54,394 nucleotides of DNA from Halodesulfovibrio sp. (GTDB lineage Bacteria; Desulfobacterota; Desulfovibrionia; Desulfovibrionales; Desulfovibrionaceae). The number at the start of each line of letters is the position of its first letter. The stretch's first letter is position 1. A program made the translations under genes and the position numbers. The stretch spans positions 1-54,394 of the forward strand of contig NZ_JADMLB010000058.1 of NCBI RefSeq assembly GCF_015482765.1, read 5' to 3'. Positions 1-7,209 of this stretch are shown here, one piece after another. The notes below the pieces were generated by a model. The model did no database searches. It was not told where the DNA came from and saw only the letters and a list, made by a program, of their open reading frames with translations.

Positions 1-1
1 T

Positions 2-1396
2 ACCTATCAGGAAGAAGTCCTTGATCCTTCCCGTGTTGCGGAAGTGCTTAACCGTGTCATCTTAAAGGCAAAGCGCGCCTCTGCGCCTGCACAGCTCAAT
101 ATTCCTCGTGATTTCTGGACGCAGGTGATTGATATCGAATTACCTGAGGTCGTAGAGTTTGAGCAGCCGGCCGGTGGTGAGAACGCCATTTCACGTGCAG
201 CTGAGATTCTGTCTAAAGCAAAATTCCCTGTTATTCTTAACGGTGGCGGTGTGGTAATCGGCGATGCTATTGGAGACTCCATGGCGTTAGCAGAACGCCT
301 TGATGCTCCGGTTTGTTGTGGCTATCAGCACAATGATGCATTTCCGGGAAGCCATCCGCTTTATGCGGGTGCACTTGGTTACAACGGCTCCAAGGCTGCA
401 ATGGAACTTATTTCCAAAGCGGATGCCGTGCTGGCTTTGGGTACTCGGTTGAATCCATTTTCCACTCTTCCAGGTTACGGTATCGATTATTGGCCGAGCA
501 ATGCCGAGATTATTCAAGTAGATATTAATGCTGATCGTATTGGGCTGACCAAGCCTGTGAGCGTTGGCATCGTGGGCGATGCCAAGAAGGTTGCACAAGG
601 TATCCTAGCAAAACTTAGCCCTTCTGCCGGTGATGTGGATCGTGAAGCACGCAGGCAGAGTATCGCGGAAACCAATGCGTCATGGGCAAAAGAGCTCGCC
701 TCTATGGATCATGAAGAAGATGATCCGGGTACTACTTGGAACGAACGCGCACGTTCTCGTGAGCCGGAAAAGCTTACTGCGCGTATGGCGTGGCGTGTGA
801 TTAAAGAGGTAATGCCTGAAGGCTCAATTATCTCTACAGATATCGGAAACAACTGCGCAATCGGTAACGCATATCCAACATTTGAAGAAGGTCGTAAGTA
901 TCTTGCTCCGGGTATGTTCGGCCCATGTGGATATGGCTTCCCAGCAATCCTCGGTGCCAAAATGGCGAAGCCGGAAGTACCTGTCATTGGCTTTGCCGGA
1001 GACGGTGCGTTTGGTATTTCTATGAACGAAATGGTTTCGTGCGGGCGTGACGATTGGCCTGCAGTAACAATGGTAGTGTTCCGCAACTATCAGTGGGGCG
1101 CAGAAAAACGTAATACCACGTTATGGTATGACGATAACTTTGTCGGTACTGAGCTGAACCCGAACGTTTCCTACGCCGGAATCGCTAAAGCATGTGGCGT
1201 TGAAGGTTGTCAGGCGGCAACTGTTGAAGAACTTCGTGAAAAGCTTGCTGCTGCCATCAAGGCGCAGATGGAAGAAGGAAAAACAACCTTTGTAGAAGTT
1301 CTCAATAATCAGGAACTTGGTGAGCCATTCCGTCGTGATGCTATGAAGAAGCCTGTCCCTGTTGCCGGTGTAAGTAAAGATGATATGAAATCATAA
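2..1396 (+). CDS. xsc: sulfoacetaldehyde acetyltransferase, 3' part
   Basis: A thiamine-diphosphate enzyme expected to convert sulfoacetaldehyde plus phosphate to acetyl phosphate and sulfite, the desulfonation step of taurine/isethionate use. The window opens inside the gene: the frame is open from base 2 with no start, leaving about 464 C-terminal residues of a family near 590. Visible are the central domain and the C-terminal TPP-binding signature, GFAGDGAFGIS followed about 30 residues on by FRNYQWG, plus a C-terminal RRDAMKKPV stretch that I associate with Xsc. An acetolactate-synthase-like paralogue is the main alternative. The sulfite it releases would feed dissimilatory reduction, which suits the exporter and rhodanese genes downstream. 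Confidence 0.9.
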   Translation, partial: TYQEEVLDPSRVAEVLNRVILKAKRASAPAQLNIPRDFWTQVIDIELPEVVEFEQPAGGENAISRAAEILSKAKFPVILNGGGVVIGDAIGDSMALAERLDAPVCCGYQHNDAFPGSHPLYAGALGYNGSKAAMELISKADAVLALGTRLNPFSTLPGYGIDYWPSNAEIIQVDINADRIGLTKPVSVGIVGDAKKVAQGILAKLSPSAGDVDREARRQSIAETNASWAKELASMDHEEDDPGTTWNERARSREPEKLTARMAWRVIKEVMPEGSIISTDIGNNCAIGNAYPTFEEGRKYLAPGMFGPCGYGFPAILGAKMAKPEVPVIGFAGDGAFGISMNEMVSCGRDDWPAVTMVVFRNYQWGAEKRNTTLWYDDNFVGTELNPNVSYAGIAKACGVEGCQAATVEELREKLAAAIKAQMEEGKTTFVEVLNNQELGEPFRRDAMKKPVPVAGVSKDDMKS

Positions 1397-1450
1397 TGTC
1401 ATGAAAAATCGGGCGGGATAATTGTAACGGTTCCGCTTGAGTAACAGTAT

Positions 1451-1488
1451 AAAAAAGGCTCATGGGCGGTTGCCTATGAGCCTTACTT
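1451..1488. terminator. bidirectional intrinsic terminator
   Basis: Nine-base arms at 1455-1463 and 1476-1484 (AAGGCTCAT / ATGAGCCTT). Six A on the left read as a U-tract on the minus strand, so it best ends the 1501-1902 gene; on the plus strand the U-rich tail after xsc is weaker. Confidence 0.75.
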
Positions 1489-1500
1489 TGTCTGTGGTAG

Positions 1501-1902
1501 CTATTGCTTATTCACGTAAAATGTTTTGATACCTTTTGATGTTACCACGATAATATCACCGTCCTGCGTCAGGGCAAGATCTCCGGTTCCAACAATGTTG
1601 CATACTGTTTTGGAAAGTAGCCCTTTTCTGTCAATACAGTATACAGCACCATGTGAAACGGAGCTTACACAGACGGTGCGTGCATCATTTACGGCAATGC
1701 CTGCAAGTTTTCCAAGTCCAGTCGCCAGATCAACCTGTAAGCCGTCTTTATATGTGGCAACTACCCGCCCTTCTTCAGCAAATCCCACATATAAAACCCC
1801 TCTGTGGTCTCTTGCCAATAAAAGATGCTCCCCCGTAATATCTTCTGCATGCGCAATTGTGCCACATAGAATTGCGAATAATACTATAACTACCCGTGCC
1901 AT
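1501..1902 (-). CDS. small periplasmic protein with beta-propeller-like repeats
   Basis: A protein of 133 residues with a clear Sec signal peptide (MARVVIVLFAILCGTIAHA) and predicted cleavage after AHA, so it should be periplasmic. The mature part reads as short beta-strand repeats of the NHL/SMP-30 kind (GVLYVGFAEEGRV, GIAVNDARTVCVSSV, DLALTQDGDIIVV), about three blades. That is too few for a closed propeller, so it may oligomerise or be a remnant. It is transcribed away from the LysR gene across a 127-bp gap, an arrangement often associated with LysR control. I do not recognise a specific function. Confidence 0.65.
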   Translation of the reverse strand: MARVVIVLFAILCGTIAHAEDITGEHLLLARDHRGVLYVGFAEEGRVVATYKDGLQVDLATGLGKLAGIAVNDARTVCVSSVSHGAVYCIDRKGLLSKTVCNIVGTGDLALTQDGDIIVVTSKGIKTFYVNKQ

Positions 1903-2029
1903 ATGTCTCTCCTCTGTCTTTTCAGGCGGTTGGCGTTACCACCTTGTTTGTTTGGCAAAGACTATACAGCTGAAAATAAGACCAATCCAATACCATTTAC
2001 ATTAAGAATGATGCGATTTAGGTATTATT

Positions 2030-2917
2030 ATGCGTATACAACAACTGGAAAACTTCATTGTACTGGCAGAAGAACTGCACTTCGGAAAAGCTGCAGAGCG
2101 GCTGCATATGCAGCAACCGCCACTGAGCAGGCAAATTAAAGCCCTTGAAGATGAGCTTGGGGTTCTGCTTTTCAAACGCAACAACAGAAAAGTAGAGCTG
2201 ACAGAAGAGGGAGTCTTTTTTTTGCAGGAAGCAAAGGCTGTTACAACGCGCCTCACTGTTGCACAGCATACACTTAAAGCTATGGGGAATGGCGAAGCAG
2301 GAACCTTGCGTATAGGTTTTGTCGACTCATCCATCACAGAGCGCTTCGTTACTGCAATGGGACGTTTTAAGGAACAATACCCCAATGTGATTATAGAGCT
2401 GGAAGAAAAAGTATCAGTTGAGCAACTTGCGGCCATAGAAGAGGGAAGTTTGCATATAGGCTTTATCCGTACTCATCTGGTGGAAACACACGAGTTGCCT
2501 CATATTGATGTCATTAGCGAGCCGTATATTGTAGCTTTGGCAAAGGATCACCCGTTAGCAGGACAGGAGACTGTTTCTGTGTACGATCTCGCTAAAGAAC
2601 CGCTTATTTTCTTTCCTCATCGTAAAAATCCGGGAATTTACAATTGGGTTTTAAACGGCTTTTCGCAGTATGGGTTAGTACCAAAATTCGGCTTTGAAGT
2701 AGTAATGGATCAAGCTGCTGAGATGTTTGTTGCAGGCGGTTTTGGGTACACTCTTCTTCCGTCCACGTCTTGCAGAATGGGCAGACGGGGATTGACCTAC
2801 AAGCGGGTTAAGGAACCATTCTTGAATTTACGTATAAGTATGGCGTGGAGTCAGGCACATGAGTGCCCGCTAGTGAAGAATTTTATCGAGGTGTTTACAC
2901 AGCAGGCTGATTCATAG
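2030..2917 (+). CDS. LysR-family transcriptional regulator
   Basis: A protein of 295 residues with the usual LysR layout. The N-terminal winged helix-turn-helix covers about residues 1-60 (LENFIVLAEELHFGKAAERL, then PPLSRQIKALEDELGVLLF), followed by a linker helix and a periplasmic-binding-protein-like effector domain from about residue 90 to 290. The best-known relatives of this subgroup sense aromatic or small organic acids, but the ligand cannot be read from the sequence. It lies between xsc and a sulfur gene run and is divergent from the 1501-1902 gene, so either could be a target. ATG at 2030 is chosen because the HTH begins at once. Confidence 0.9.
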   Translation: MRIQQLENFIVLAEELHFGKAAERLHMQQPPLSRQIKALEDELGVLLFKRNNRKVELTEEGVFFLQEAKAVTTRLTVAQHTLKAMGNGEAGTLRIGFVDSSITERFVTAMGRFKEQYPNVIIELEEKVSVEQLAAIEEGSLHIGFIRTHLVETHELPHIDVISEPYIVALAKDHPLAGQETVSVYDLAKEPLIFFPHRKNPGIYNWVLNGFSQYGLVPKFGFEVVMDQAAEMFVAGGFGYTLLPSTSCRMGRRGLTYKRVKEPFLNLRISMAWSQAHECPLVKNFIEVFTQQADS

Positions 2918-2931
2918 CGGCTGTGGTAAAA

Positions 2932-2959
2932 AACTCATAATAATAGGCTATTATGAGTT
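2932..2959. promoter_or_regulatory. 11-bp inverted repeat after the LysR gene
   Basis: Perfect arms AACTCATAATA (2932-2942) and TATTATGAGTT (2949-2959) around a 6-base loop. There is no T-tract, so it is a poor intrinsic terminator. It touches the putative -35 TTGACA at 2958-2963 of the arsR promoter and may be a second operator. Confidence 0.5.
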
Positions 2960-2973
2960 GACAAATATGTTCG

Positions 2974-2991
2974 TTTGGCAATATTGCCAAA
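2974..2991. promoter_or_regulatory. palindromic operator of the ArsR-family gene
   Basis: TTTGGCAATATTGCCAAA is a perfect 18-bp palindrome ending 12 bases before the ArsR-family start codon. With TTGACA at 2958-2963 as -35, it covers the expected -10 region, the classic place for an autorepressor. ArsR-family repressors bind such dyads; this pairing with the adjacent gene is inferred. Confidence 0.7.
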
Positions 2992-3003
2992 TGAGGAAGC
3001 GTT

Positions 3004-3315
3004 ATGACAAAAAATACTGACAAATTAGTAACATTAGAACGTATACACGAACGAGCCAAGGTTATGAAAGCTATGGCTCATCCTTCACGTCTTATGATCA
3101 TTGATGAGCTTGGTCATGGGGAGCGATGTGTCTGTGATCTGCAAGAATTGGTAGGACATGATATGTCAACTGTTTCTAAGCATCTGAAAGTGCTCAAAGA
3201 TTCAGGTATTGTGAAGGATGAACGCCGAGGTAAGCAGATTTTTTATACACTGAGAGTTCCATGTATTCTTAAGTTCTTCCACTGTATCGAGTCAGTAATA
3301 GATGCACACAACTAA
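3004..3315 (+). CDS. ArsR-family winged-helix repressor
   Basis: A protein of 103 residues with the ArsR/SmtB fold. The core reads MAHPSRLMIIDEL, then the ERCVCDL motif with C42 and C44 in the alpha-3 metal-binding position, then recognition helix STVSKHLKVLKDSGIV and a beta-wing. C87 and C94 in the C-terminal helix could complete a thiol site. The cysteines fit arsenite/metal sensing or, given the rhodanese and TauE/SafE genes next door, reactive-sulfur sensing of the SqrR/BigR kind; the sequence cannot decide. The palindromes just upstream suggest autoregulation. Confidence 0.88.
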   Translation: MTKNTDKLVTLERIHERAKVMKAMAHPSRLMIIDELGHGERCVCDLQELVGHDMSTVSKHLKVLKDSGIVKDERRGKQIFYTLRVPCILKFFHCIESVIDAHN

Positions 3316-3328
3316 AAAAATTTGCCAT

Positions 3329-3362
3329 AACATTTGGTCATTTTACCATATGACTAAATGTT
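3329..3362. promoter_or_regulatory. inverted repeat between arsR-like and rhodanese genes
   Basis: Arms AACATTTGGTCAT (3329-3341) and ATGACTAAATGTT (3350-3362) pair over 13 positions with one G-T wobble and an 8-base loop. No T-tract follows. It shares ATTTGG with the arsR operator and lies 120 bp before the rhodanese start, so it may be an operator or an RNA processing hairpin. Confidence 0.45.
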
Positions 3363-3482
3363 AGCCGGACAGTGTCCTTATTTCACAGCGTAGCGGACTA
3401 AAATAACACAGCACAACTCGTTATTGATTTTGCAACTAAAACGCTCCATTACTAATGATGGAGAAATAAAAAGGATATTGGA

Positions 3483-3857
3483 ATGAAAGAGTTAGATGTT
3501 GTTTTAGAAGAAATGGATTTTGAATTTTTAGGCTCTGGTGAGCATTCTATGAATATAGAAGGGATGCGGAAAGCGTTAAAGAACGATCATTTTATGTTTC
3601 TCGATATTCGTTCCGAGGAAGAAGTAAGCTATACGACATTCCCCTTTGCTGTATCTATTCCGCTGCATGATTTGCCTAAAAAATATGAGGAACTACCGAA
3701 GGATAAATGCATTGTCGTATTTTGCTCTTCTATTTTCCGTGCTGCTGTTGCGTATACGTATCTTCGCGCAAAAGGATTTGATGAGGTAAAAGGCCTTACT
3801 GTTCCAATGGAAGATATGGTTAAGGCATTTAAGCCGGGTCCATTGTCTAAAATGTAA
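3483..3857 (+). CDS. single-domain rhodanese-like sulfurtransferase
   Basis: A protein of 124 residues with one rhodanese domain. The CH2A-like FLDIRSEEEV is at about residues 39-48. The active-site loop FCSSIFR carries the catalytic cysteine at C81 in a six-residue loop typical of sulfur (not phosphate) transfer enzymes. It should carry a persulfide and pass sulfane sulfur to thiols. No signal peptide is seen, so it is cytoplasmic. It follows the ArsR gene by 167 bp and precedes the TauE/SafE gene by 63 bp with a weak hairpin between. Co-regulation with the ArsR-type gene is likely but unproven. Confidence 0.88.
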   Translation: MKELDVVLEEMDFEFLGSGEHSMNIEGMRKALKNDHFMFLDIRSEEEVSYTTFPFAVSIPLHDLPKKYEELPKDKCIVVFCSSIFRAAVAYTYLRAKGFDEVKGLTVPMEDMVKAFKPGPLSKM

Positions 3858-3865
3858 GCTGCTGC

Positions 3866-3900
3866 GCACCATCTTTATTTTAAGGGTGGTGCATTTTATT
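3866..3900 (+). terminator. weak hairpin between rhodanese and exporter genes
   Basis: Six-base arms GCACCA (3866-3871) and TGGTGC (3887-3892) are followed by a broken T-rich run. It may partly terminate or tune read-through into the exporter gene. Confidence 0.4.
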
Positions 3901-3920
3901 CTTAGTATTGGAAGGTTGTA

Positions 3921-4670
3921 ATGGACTTTATGACGTTGGCGATCACGCTGCTGTCCTTTTCATTGAGTTTTCTTTTTGCACTTGGCGGCGTCGGATCGGC
4001 ATTAGCACTTATTCCTATGCTGACATGGCTTGGTGTTCCTTTTAGTTTAGCGCGTCCAACCGCATTATTCGTGAATACAGTAAGTATGCTTGGTGCAACG
4101 TATTCAAATATCAAAGCACGGCGGCTGGATTACCGGTTAGGACTTCCGATCATCGCCTCATCAATAGTGTTGGCGCCTGTTGGAGCATGGTGCGGTAACT
4201 TGTTACCGACACAATATGTCCTTTTTGTTTTCATTCTTTTCCTTTTATTTTCAGGGCTGATGATCTTGTTTTTCAAAGGAGGGAAGTATGCAAATCAATA
4301 TCGTGAGGATAGACCGGTTTTAGGGCCCTTGCTTGTCGGGGTGCTTTCTGGCTTTTTATCGGGACTGCTTGGAGTTGGTGGCGGCGGAGTGATAGCTCCA
4401 TTGATGCTGTTGCAAGGTTTTAATCCTAAACGAGTTGCAACTATTACAGCGTTTGCAGTGCCGTTTTCATCATTTTCTGCCTTTCTTACCTATGTAATGT
4501 TAGGGGATTTTTCGTGGAAAATTCTGCTCTTTGCCGGTGTTGCGGCATGGGTAGGCGGGTATTTAGGAACAATCGTGATGCATCGCAAGATGCGTTCAGC
4601 AACTGTTAAAAAGATATTGGGTGTTGTTCTACTTTTGTTAGCGGCACGCTTGATTCTGACTCTGGTGTAA
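3921..4670 (+). CDS. TauE/SafE-family membrane exporter
   Basis: A protein of 249 residues, almost entirely hydrophobic, with about eight predicted transmembrane segments and the duplicated glycine-rich repeat of the family: FALGGVGSALALIPML near the N terminus and LSGLLGVGGGGVIAPLML after the middle. TauE/SafE proteins export sulfite, sulfoacetate or other sulfur anions; the substrate here is inferred from the adjacent rhodanese and nearby xsc. It would protect the cell from sulfite or move oxidised sulfur out. The run ends with the small Cys-cluster gene 103 bp on. Confidence 0.85.
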   Translation: MDFMTLAITLLSFSLSFLFALGGVGSALALIPMLTWLGVPFSLARPTALFVNTVSMLGATYSNIKARRLDYRLGLPIIASSIVLAPVGAWCGNLLPTQYVLFVFILFLLFSGLMILFFKGGKYANQYREDRPVLGPLLVGVLSGFLSGLLGVGGGGVIAPLMLLQGFNPKRVATITAFAVPFSSFSAFLTYVMLGDFSWKILLFAGVAAWVGGYLGTIVMHRKMRSATVKKILGVVLLLLAARLILTLV

Positions 4671-4773
4671 GCGGGGAAGTCGTTGCAGTTTGCCCCTGTT
4701 TTGGCAAATGCTTGATAGTGAATATTTACTTCTGTATTGAAGAGCAATCAACCAAAACAGGTAAGGTTCAGCT

Positions 4774-5076
4774 ATGTCGAATGATTTTACGATATTTCCC
4801 GATATTCAGCAGATGGAAGCGCTCACTACAGAGAATAAACCATGTGTTGGTTGTGGTTGGTGCTGTCTTCATGATCCGTGTTCAGAATCGCACCGGAAAT
4901 ATGGATACACAAAACGGTGTCCTGATTTGCTGTGGGATGAAGAGAATACCCGCTATATTTGCAAGCTGATGCTTGATCCGGCGTATAGTGAGAAGGTACG
5001 GGAATCTCAGCATGAAGGGCAAGGCTGCTATGCGCCGCTTAATGACTGGCGAAAGAACGTTAAGAATCGTGGTTGA
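4774..5076 (+). CDS. YkgJ-like cysteine-cluster protein
   Basis: A protein of 100 residues with C24-x2-C27-x2-C30-C31 (PCVGCGWCC), then C36, C49, C63 and C85, a pattern seen in the zinc/iron-chelating YkgJ family. These proteins probably bind a metal or Fe-S centre through the eight cysteines; no reaction is established. It has no signal peptide. It is the last gene of the sulfur run, followed by a strong terminator at 5171-5202. Confidence 0.75.
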   Translation: MSNDFTIFPDIQQMEALTTENKPCVGCGWCCLHDPCSESHRKYGYTKRCPDLLWDEENTRYICKLMLDPAYSEKVRESQHEGQGCYAPLNDWRKNVKNRG

Positions 5077-5170
5077 GAATATGCTATTCTTCTGAATCAC
5101 AGCAAATATTGGTTTATTAGTAGCTGGTCATGCCTAGAGAAAAGGGCACAGTTTTTAAGAAGAGTACGTA

Positions 5171-5202
5171 AAAAGAGGGCATCGAACGGTGCCCTCTTTT
5201 TT
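5171..5202. terminator. convergent-gene terminator
   Basis: Arms AAAGAGGGCA (5172-5181) and TGCCCTCTTT (5190-5199) with T-runs on both strands. It lies between the Cys-cluster gene (+) and the CO-dehydrogenase-like gene (-). Confidence 0.85.
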
Positions 5203-5216
5203 GTGGTCGCACATTT

Positions 5217-6845
5217 TTAACGCCAGCAGAGCTCGGAGCGGGTTGTGGTGAAATTGGAGATAATGATCTTTGCAAGCTCATCGTAGTTCGGCGCTGCATG
5301 TATGGTTGAGCCAAGGTTTTCTTGGGTTGAAGTTGAGAGGTGTTGAGGCGTGTCGTGTTGCGAAGTTGAGGCACGGTGGTAGATATCAATACCGGACAAT
5401 TGCAATGCAAAGGTAGAACCGGAGTCTTTTGCGGAAAGGTTGGAGGTAACAGAAGCCAGAGGCAAATCTTTGATTTTGTGACCGGCATACTTTGCAATTT
5501 CTCTTAATGTTGCGAGTTGCTGTACGTTGTCTGTAGCTTCTCCGAAGTGCCAGACTGGAGGCATGGATGGACTGAGAAATTGATTTAGCAACCTTCCGCA
5601 TTTTTCACGAGCGTTGCTTGCACACAGACCGTTACGGGCTGTGGTAAATGCCGTTTTACCACTGGCAAAAAGTAAAATGTTATTTTTCAGTAACGTCTCG
5701 GTAAAAGCAGAAAACTCAATGGCCTCTTCCTCGGTAGCCGGTGCGTCTCCAAAGAGATTCACTATACCCAAAATCTTACCTTCAATTAATCCGGATGCCA
5801 TAATATCCATACAGCCGTAATAGTGATCAATTGAATCCTTACAGAAACCGACTTGTGCGGTCACTGAGGTGTCAGGGAGCAAAGGCTTGATGGTACGCCT
5901 GTCTTCAAAGCTTGAGAGGGCATGTCGTACGATAGATTTTGCTAACTCTTCAAGCGTGGCAGAATTTTTATTAAGAGATGTGGCATCTGGAATGTGGCTT
6001 ATTTTATTGGCAGTTACTATGGCTGTTTTAGCAGAGCGGGCAGCTTCTGTGACTGTTGGAGAAAGTTTCAGTGTGTCAGCCATGAGCAAGTCGATCGCAC
6101 CAGTTTGTAGGGCCAGTCCTATTCCGTTGAATGTAGCAAGGTGAGGAAGCTTGGCTGCCGACACTTCATCTTTACTACCTACTCCGAGTACTTGAATCCC
6201 CGCCGGACATAAGTCCTTAAGCATGGCGAATTGGTCGTTATCGTTCGCTGCTTTTTTAACTGCGTCAGCAAGACCGGGAATGTGTTCGTAAAGAGCAATA
6301 GTAATGGCGTCTGCATTTAGAGATTCAAGATGAACATTCGTGGTAATACGTTCTGGCACGCCGCAGATACAGTGAGGTATAAGGGTGTTGCTAATCAAAC
6401 TGGTTAATAGAAATGCTGCACCAAATCGTAAGACCATTTTCTCAGTTTCTTGCCAGTTTTCTTCTCCATTCTCGGATAACACTTGCATATTGCAAAGCAT
6501 GTCAGAAGTAGACCCTGTAGGGAGTAAGTTATGCTTTGTCCAAACCTGAATTCGTTCAGGAGGGGATACAATATGTAAGCTCGCTTGTGCGTCTTGTTCG
6601 TTGCACAAGATGTCTCCAAGAAGTGCATCAGCAAGATTGGAAGCAATGTCAGACGTCGATCTGTCTTTCGTTGCAATAGAGTAGTGTTCTGCAATTTTGC
6701 GTAACGTTCTTTTGCCTACGATAGAGAATGACGATGTATCTTCTGCTGCATATTTGAATAACTCAAGCTGCAGACGTGCTTGTTTTTCAAGAGTCGCGGC
6801 ATTTTCTGCTGCGGCAACAAGCAGTGATCTATATGTTTTTTTCAT
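5217..6845 (-). CDS. CO dehydrogenase-like protein lacking cluster ligands
   Basis: A protein of 542 residues that follows the CooS catalytic subunit along its length: a helical N-terminal part (KRTLRKIAEHYSIATKDRS), H188 in YEHIP where CooS has the C-cluster histidine in HGHNP, and a C-terminal HFGEATDN where CooS has HMGSCVDN. The five cysteine ligands of the Ni-Fe-S C-cluster appear replaced (GVGS at 221, ADT at 256, NLFGD at 363, ASGKTAF at 394, EAT at 436). The N-terminal B/D-cluster cysteine region is absent. It is therefore unlikely to oxidise CO and may be a scaffold, sensor or decoy. The start is ATG at 6845, behind AAAGGGAGAT; an upstream in-frame start lacks such a site. Confidence 0.75.
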   Translation of the reverse strand: MKKTYRSLLVAAAENAATLEKQARLQLELFKYAAEDTSSFSIVGKRTLRKIAEHYSIATKDRSTSDIASNLADALLGDILCNEQDAQASLHIVSPPERIQVWTKHNLLPTGSTSDMLCNMQVLSENGEENWQETEKMVLRFGAAFLLTSLISNTLIPHCICGVPERITTNVHLESLNADAITIALYEHIPGLADAVKKAANDNDQFAMLKDLCPAGIQVLGVGSKDEVSAAKLPHLATFNGIGLALQTGAIDLLMADTLKLSPTVTEAARSAKTAIVTANKISHIPDATSLNKNSATLEELAKSIVRHALSSFEDRRTIKPLLPDTSVTAQVGFCKDSIDHYYGCMDIMASGLIEGKILGIVNLFGDAPATEEEAIEFSAFTETLLKNNILLFASGKTAFTTARNGLCASNAREKCGRLLNQFLSPSMPPVWHFGEATDNVQQLATLREIAKYAGHKIKDLPLASVTSNLSAKDSGSTFALQLSGIDIYHRASTSQHDTPQHLSTSTQENLGSTIHAAPNYDELAKIIISNFTTTRSELCWR

Positions 6846-7019
6846 TGGTCGATCTCCCTTTGGATAAATGCGTGATCGAAACCGGACATCATCTTTTGTC
6901 AGGTCCGACCATGCTAGGACTATGGCCTGTTGTTGTATCCTTTTGTGGCATTCTTCCATCAGGAGTGATGGTTTGAATGTCAGGAAGGCGACTGCTCGTA
7001 GGAAAAAAATAGTTTGAGG

Positions 7020-7061
7020 ACGTCAGACGGTGGCATACGCGCTGCAGTCTGACGTTTTTTT
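7020..7061 (+). terminator. hairpin with T-run in a divergent intergenic region
   Basis: Nine-base arms ACGTCAGAC (7020-7028) and GTCTGACGT (7047-7055) with T7 at 7055-7061. It lies upstream of both flanking genes, so it ends no annotated plus-strand gene. On the minus strand a T7 follows only after about 10 other bases. It could close a short plus-strand RNA antisense to the leader of the CO-dehydrogenase-like gene. Confidence 0.6.
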
Positions 7062-7137
7062 GTGATCATATTTTATGAATAATTCATAGTTTTAGTATGT
7101 TACTTGACTCTTTCTTGCTCGGTAAGTAGGTGTGTCT

Positions 7138-7164
7138 GTGTTACATAATAAAATTTAGTAACAC
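7138..7164. promoter_or_regulatory. NikR-type operator
   Basis: GTGTTAC (7138-7144), 13 bases, GTAACAC (7158-7164). This is exactly the dyad that comparative genomics assigned to the nickel repressor NikR in delta-proteobacteria (GTGTTAC, 13-14 bases, GTAACAC). It ends 45 bases before the binding-protein start. TTGACT at 7104-7109 is a possible -35. Repression by Ni-loaded NikR is inferred. Confidence 0.75.
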
Positions 7165-7209
7165 TTTCAGATGAGTTTTTAGCTGTCTGTATACACTTGG
7201 GAGCGAGTC

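Noticed and set aside
6894-6906. TGTCAGGTCCG, similar to the conserved part of SRP (4.5S) RNA
   Set aside because: The following GGAAGGAAGCAGC block is missing, so no SRP RNA is present.
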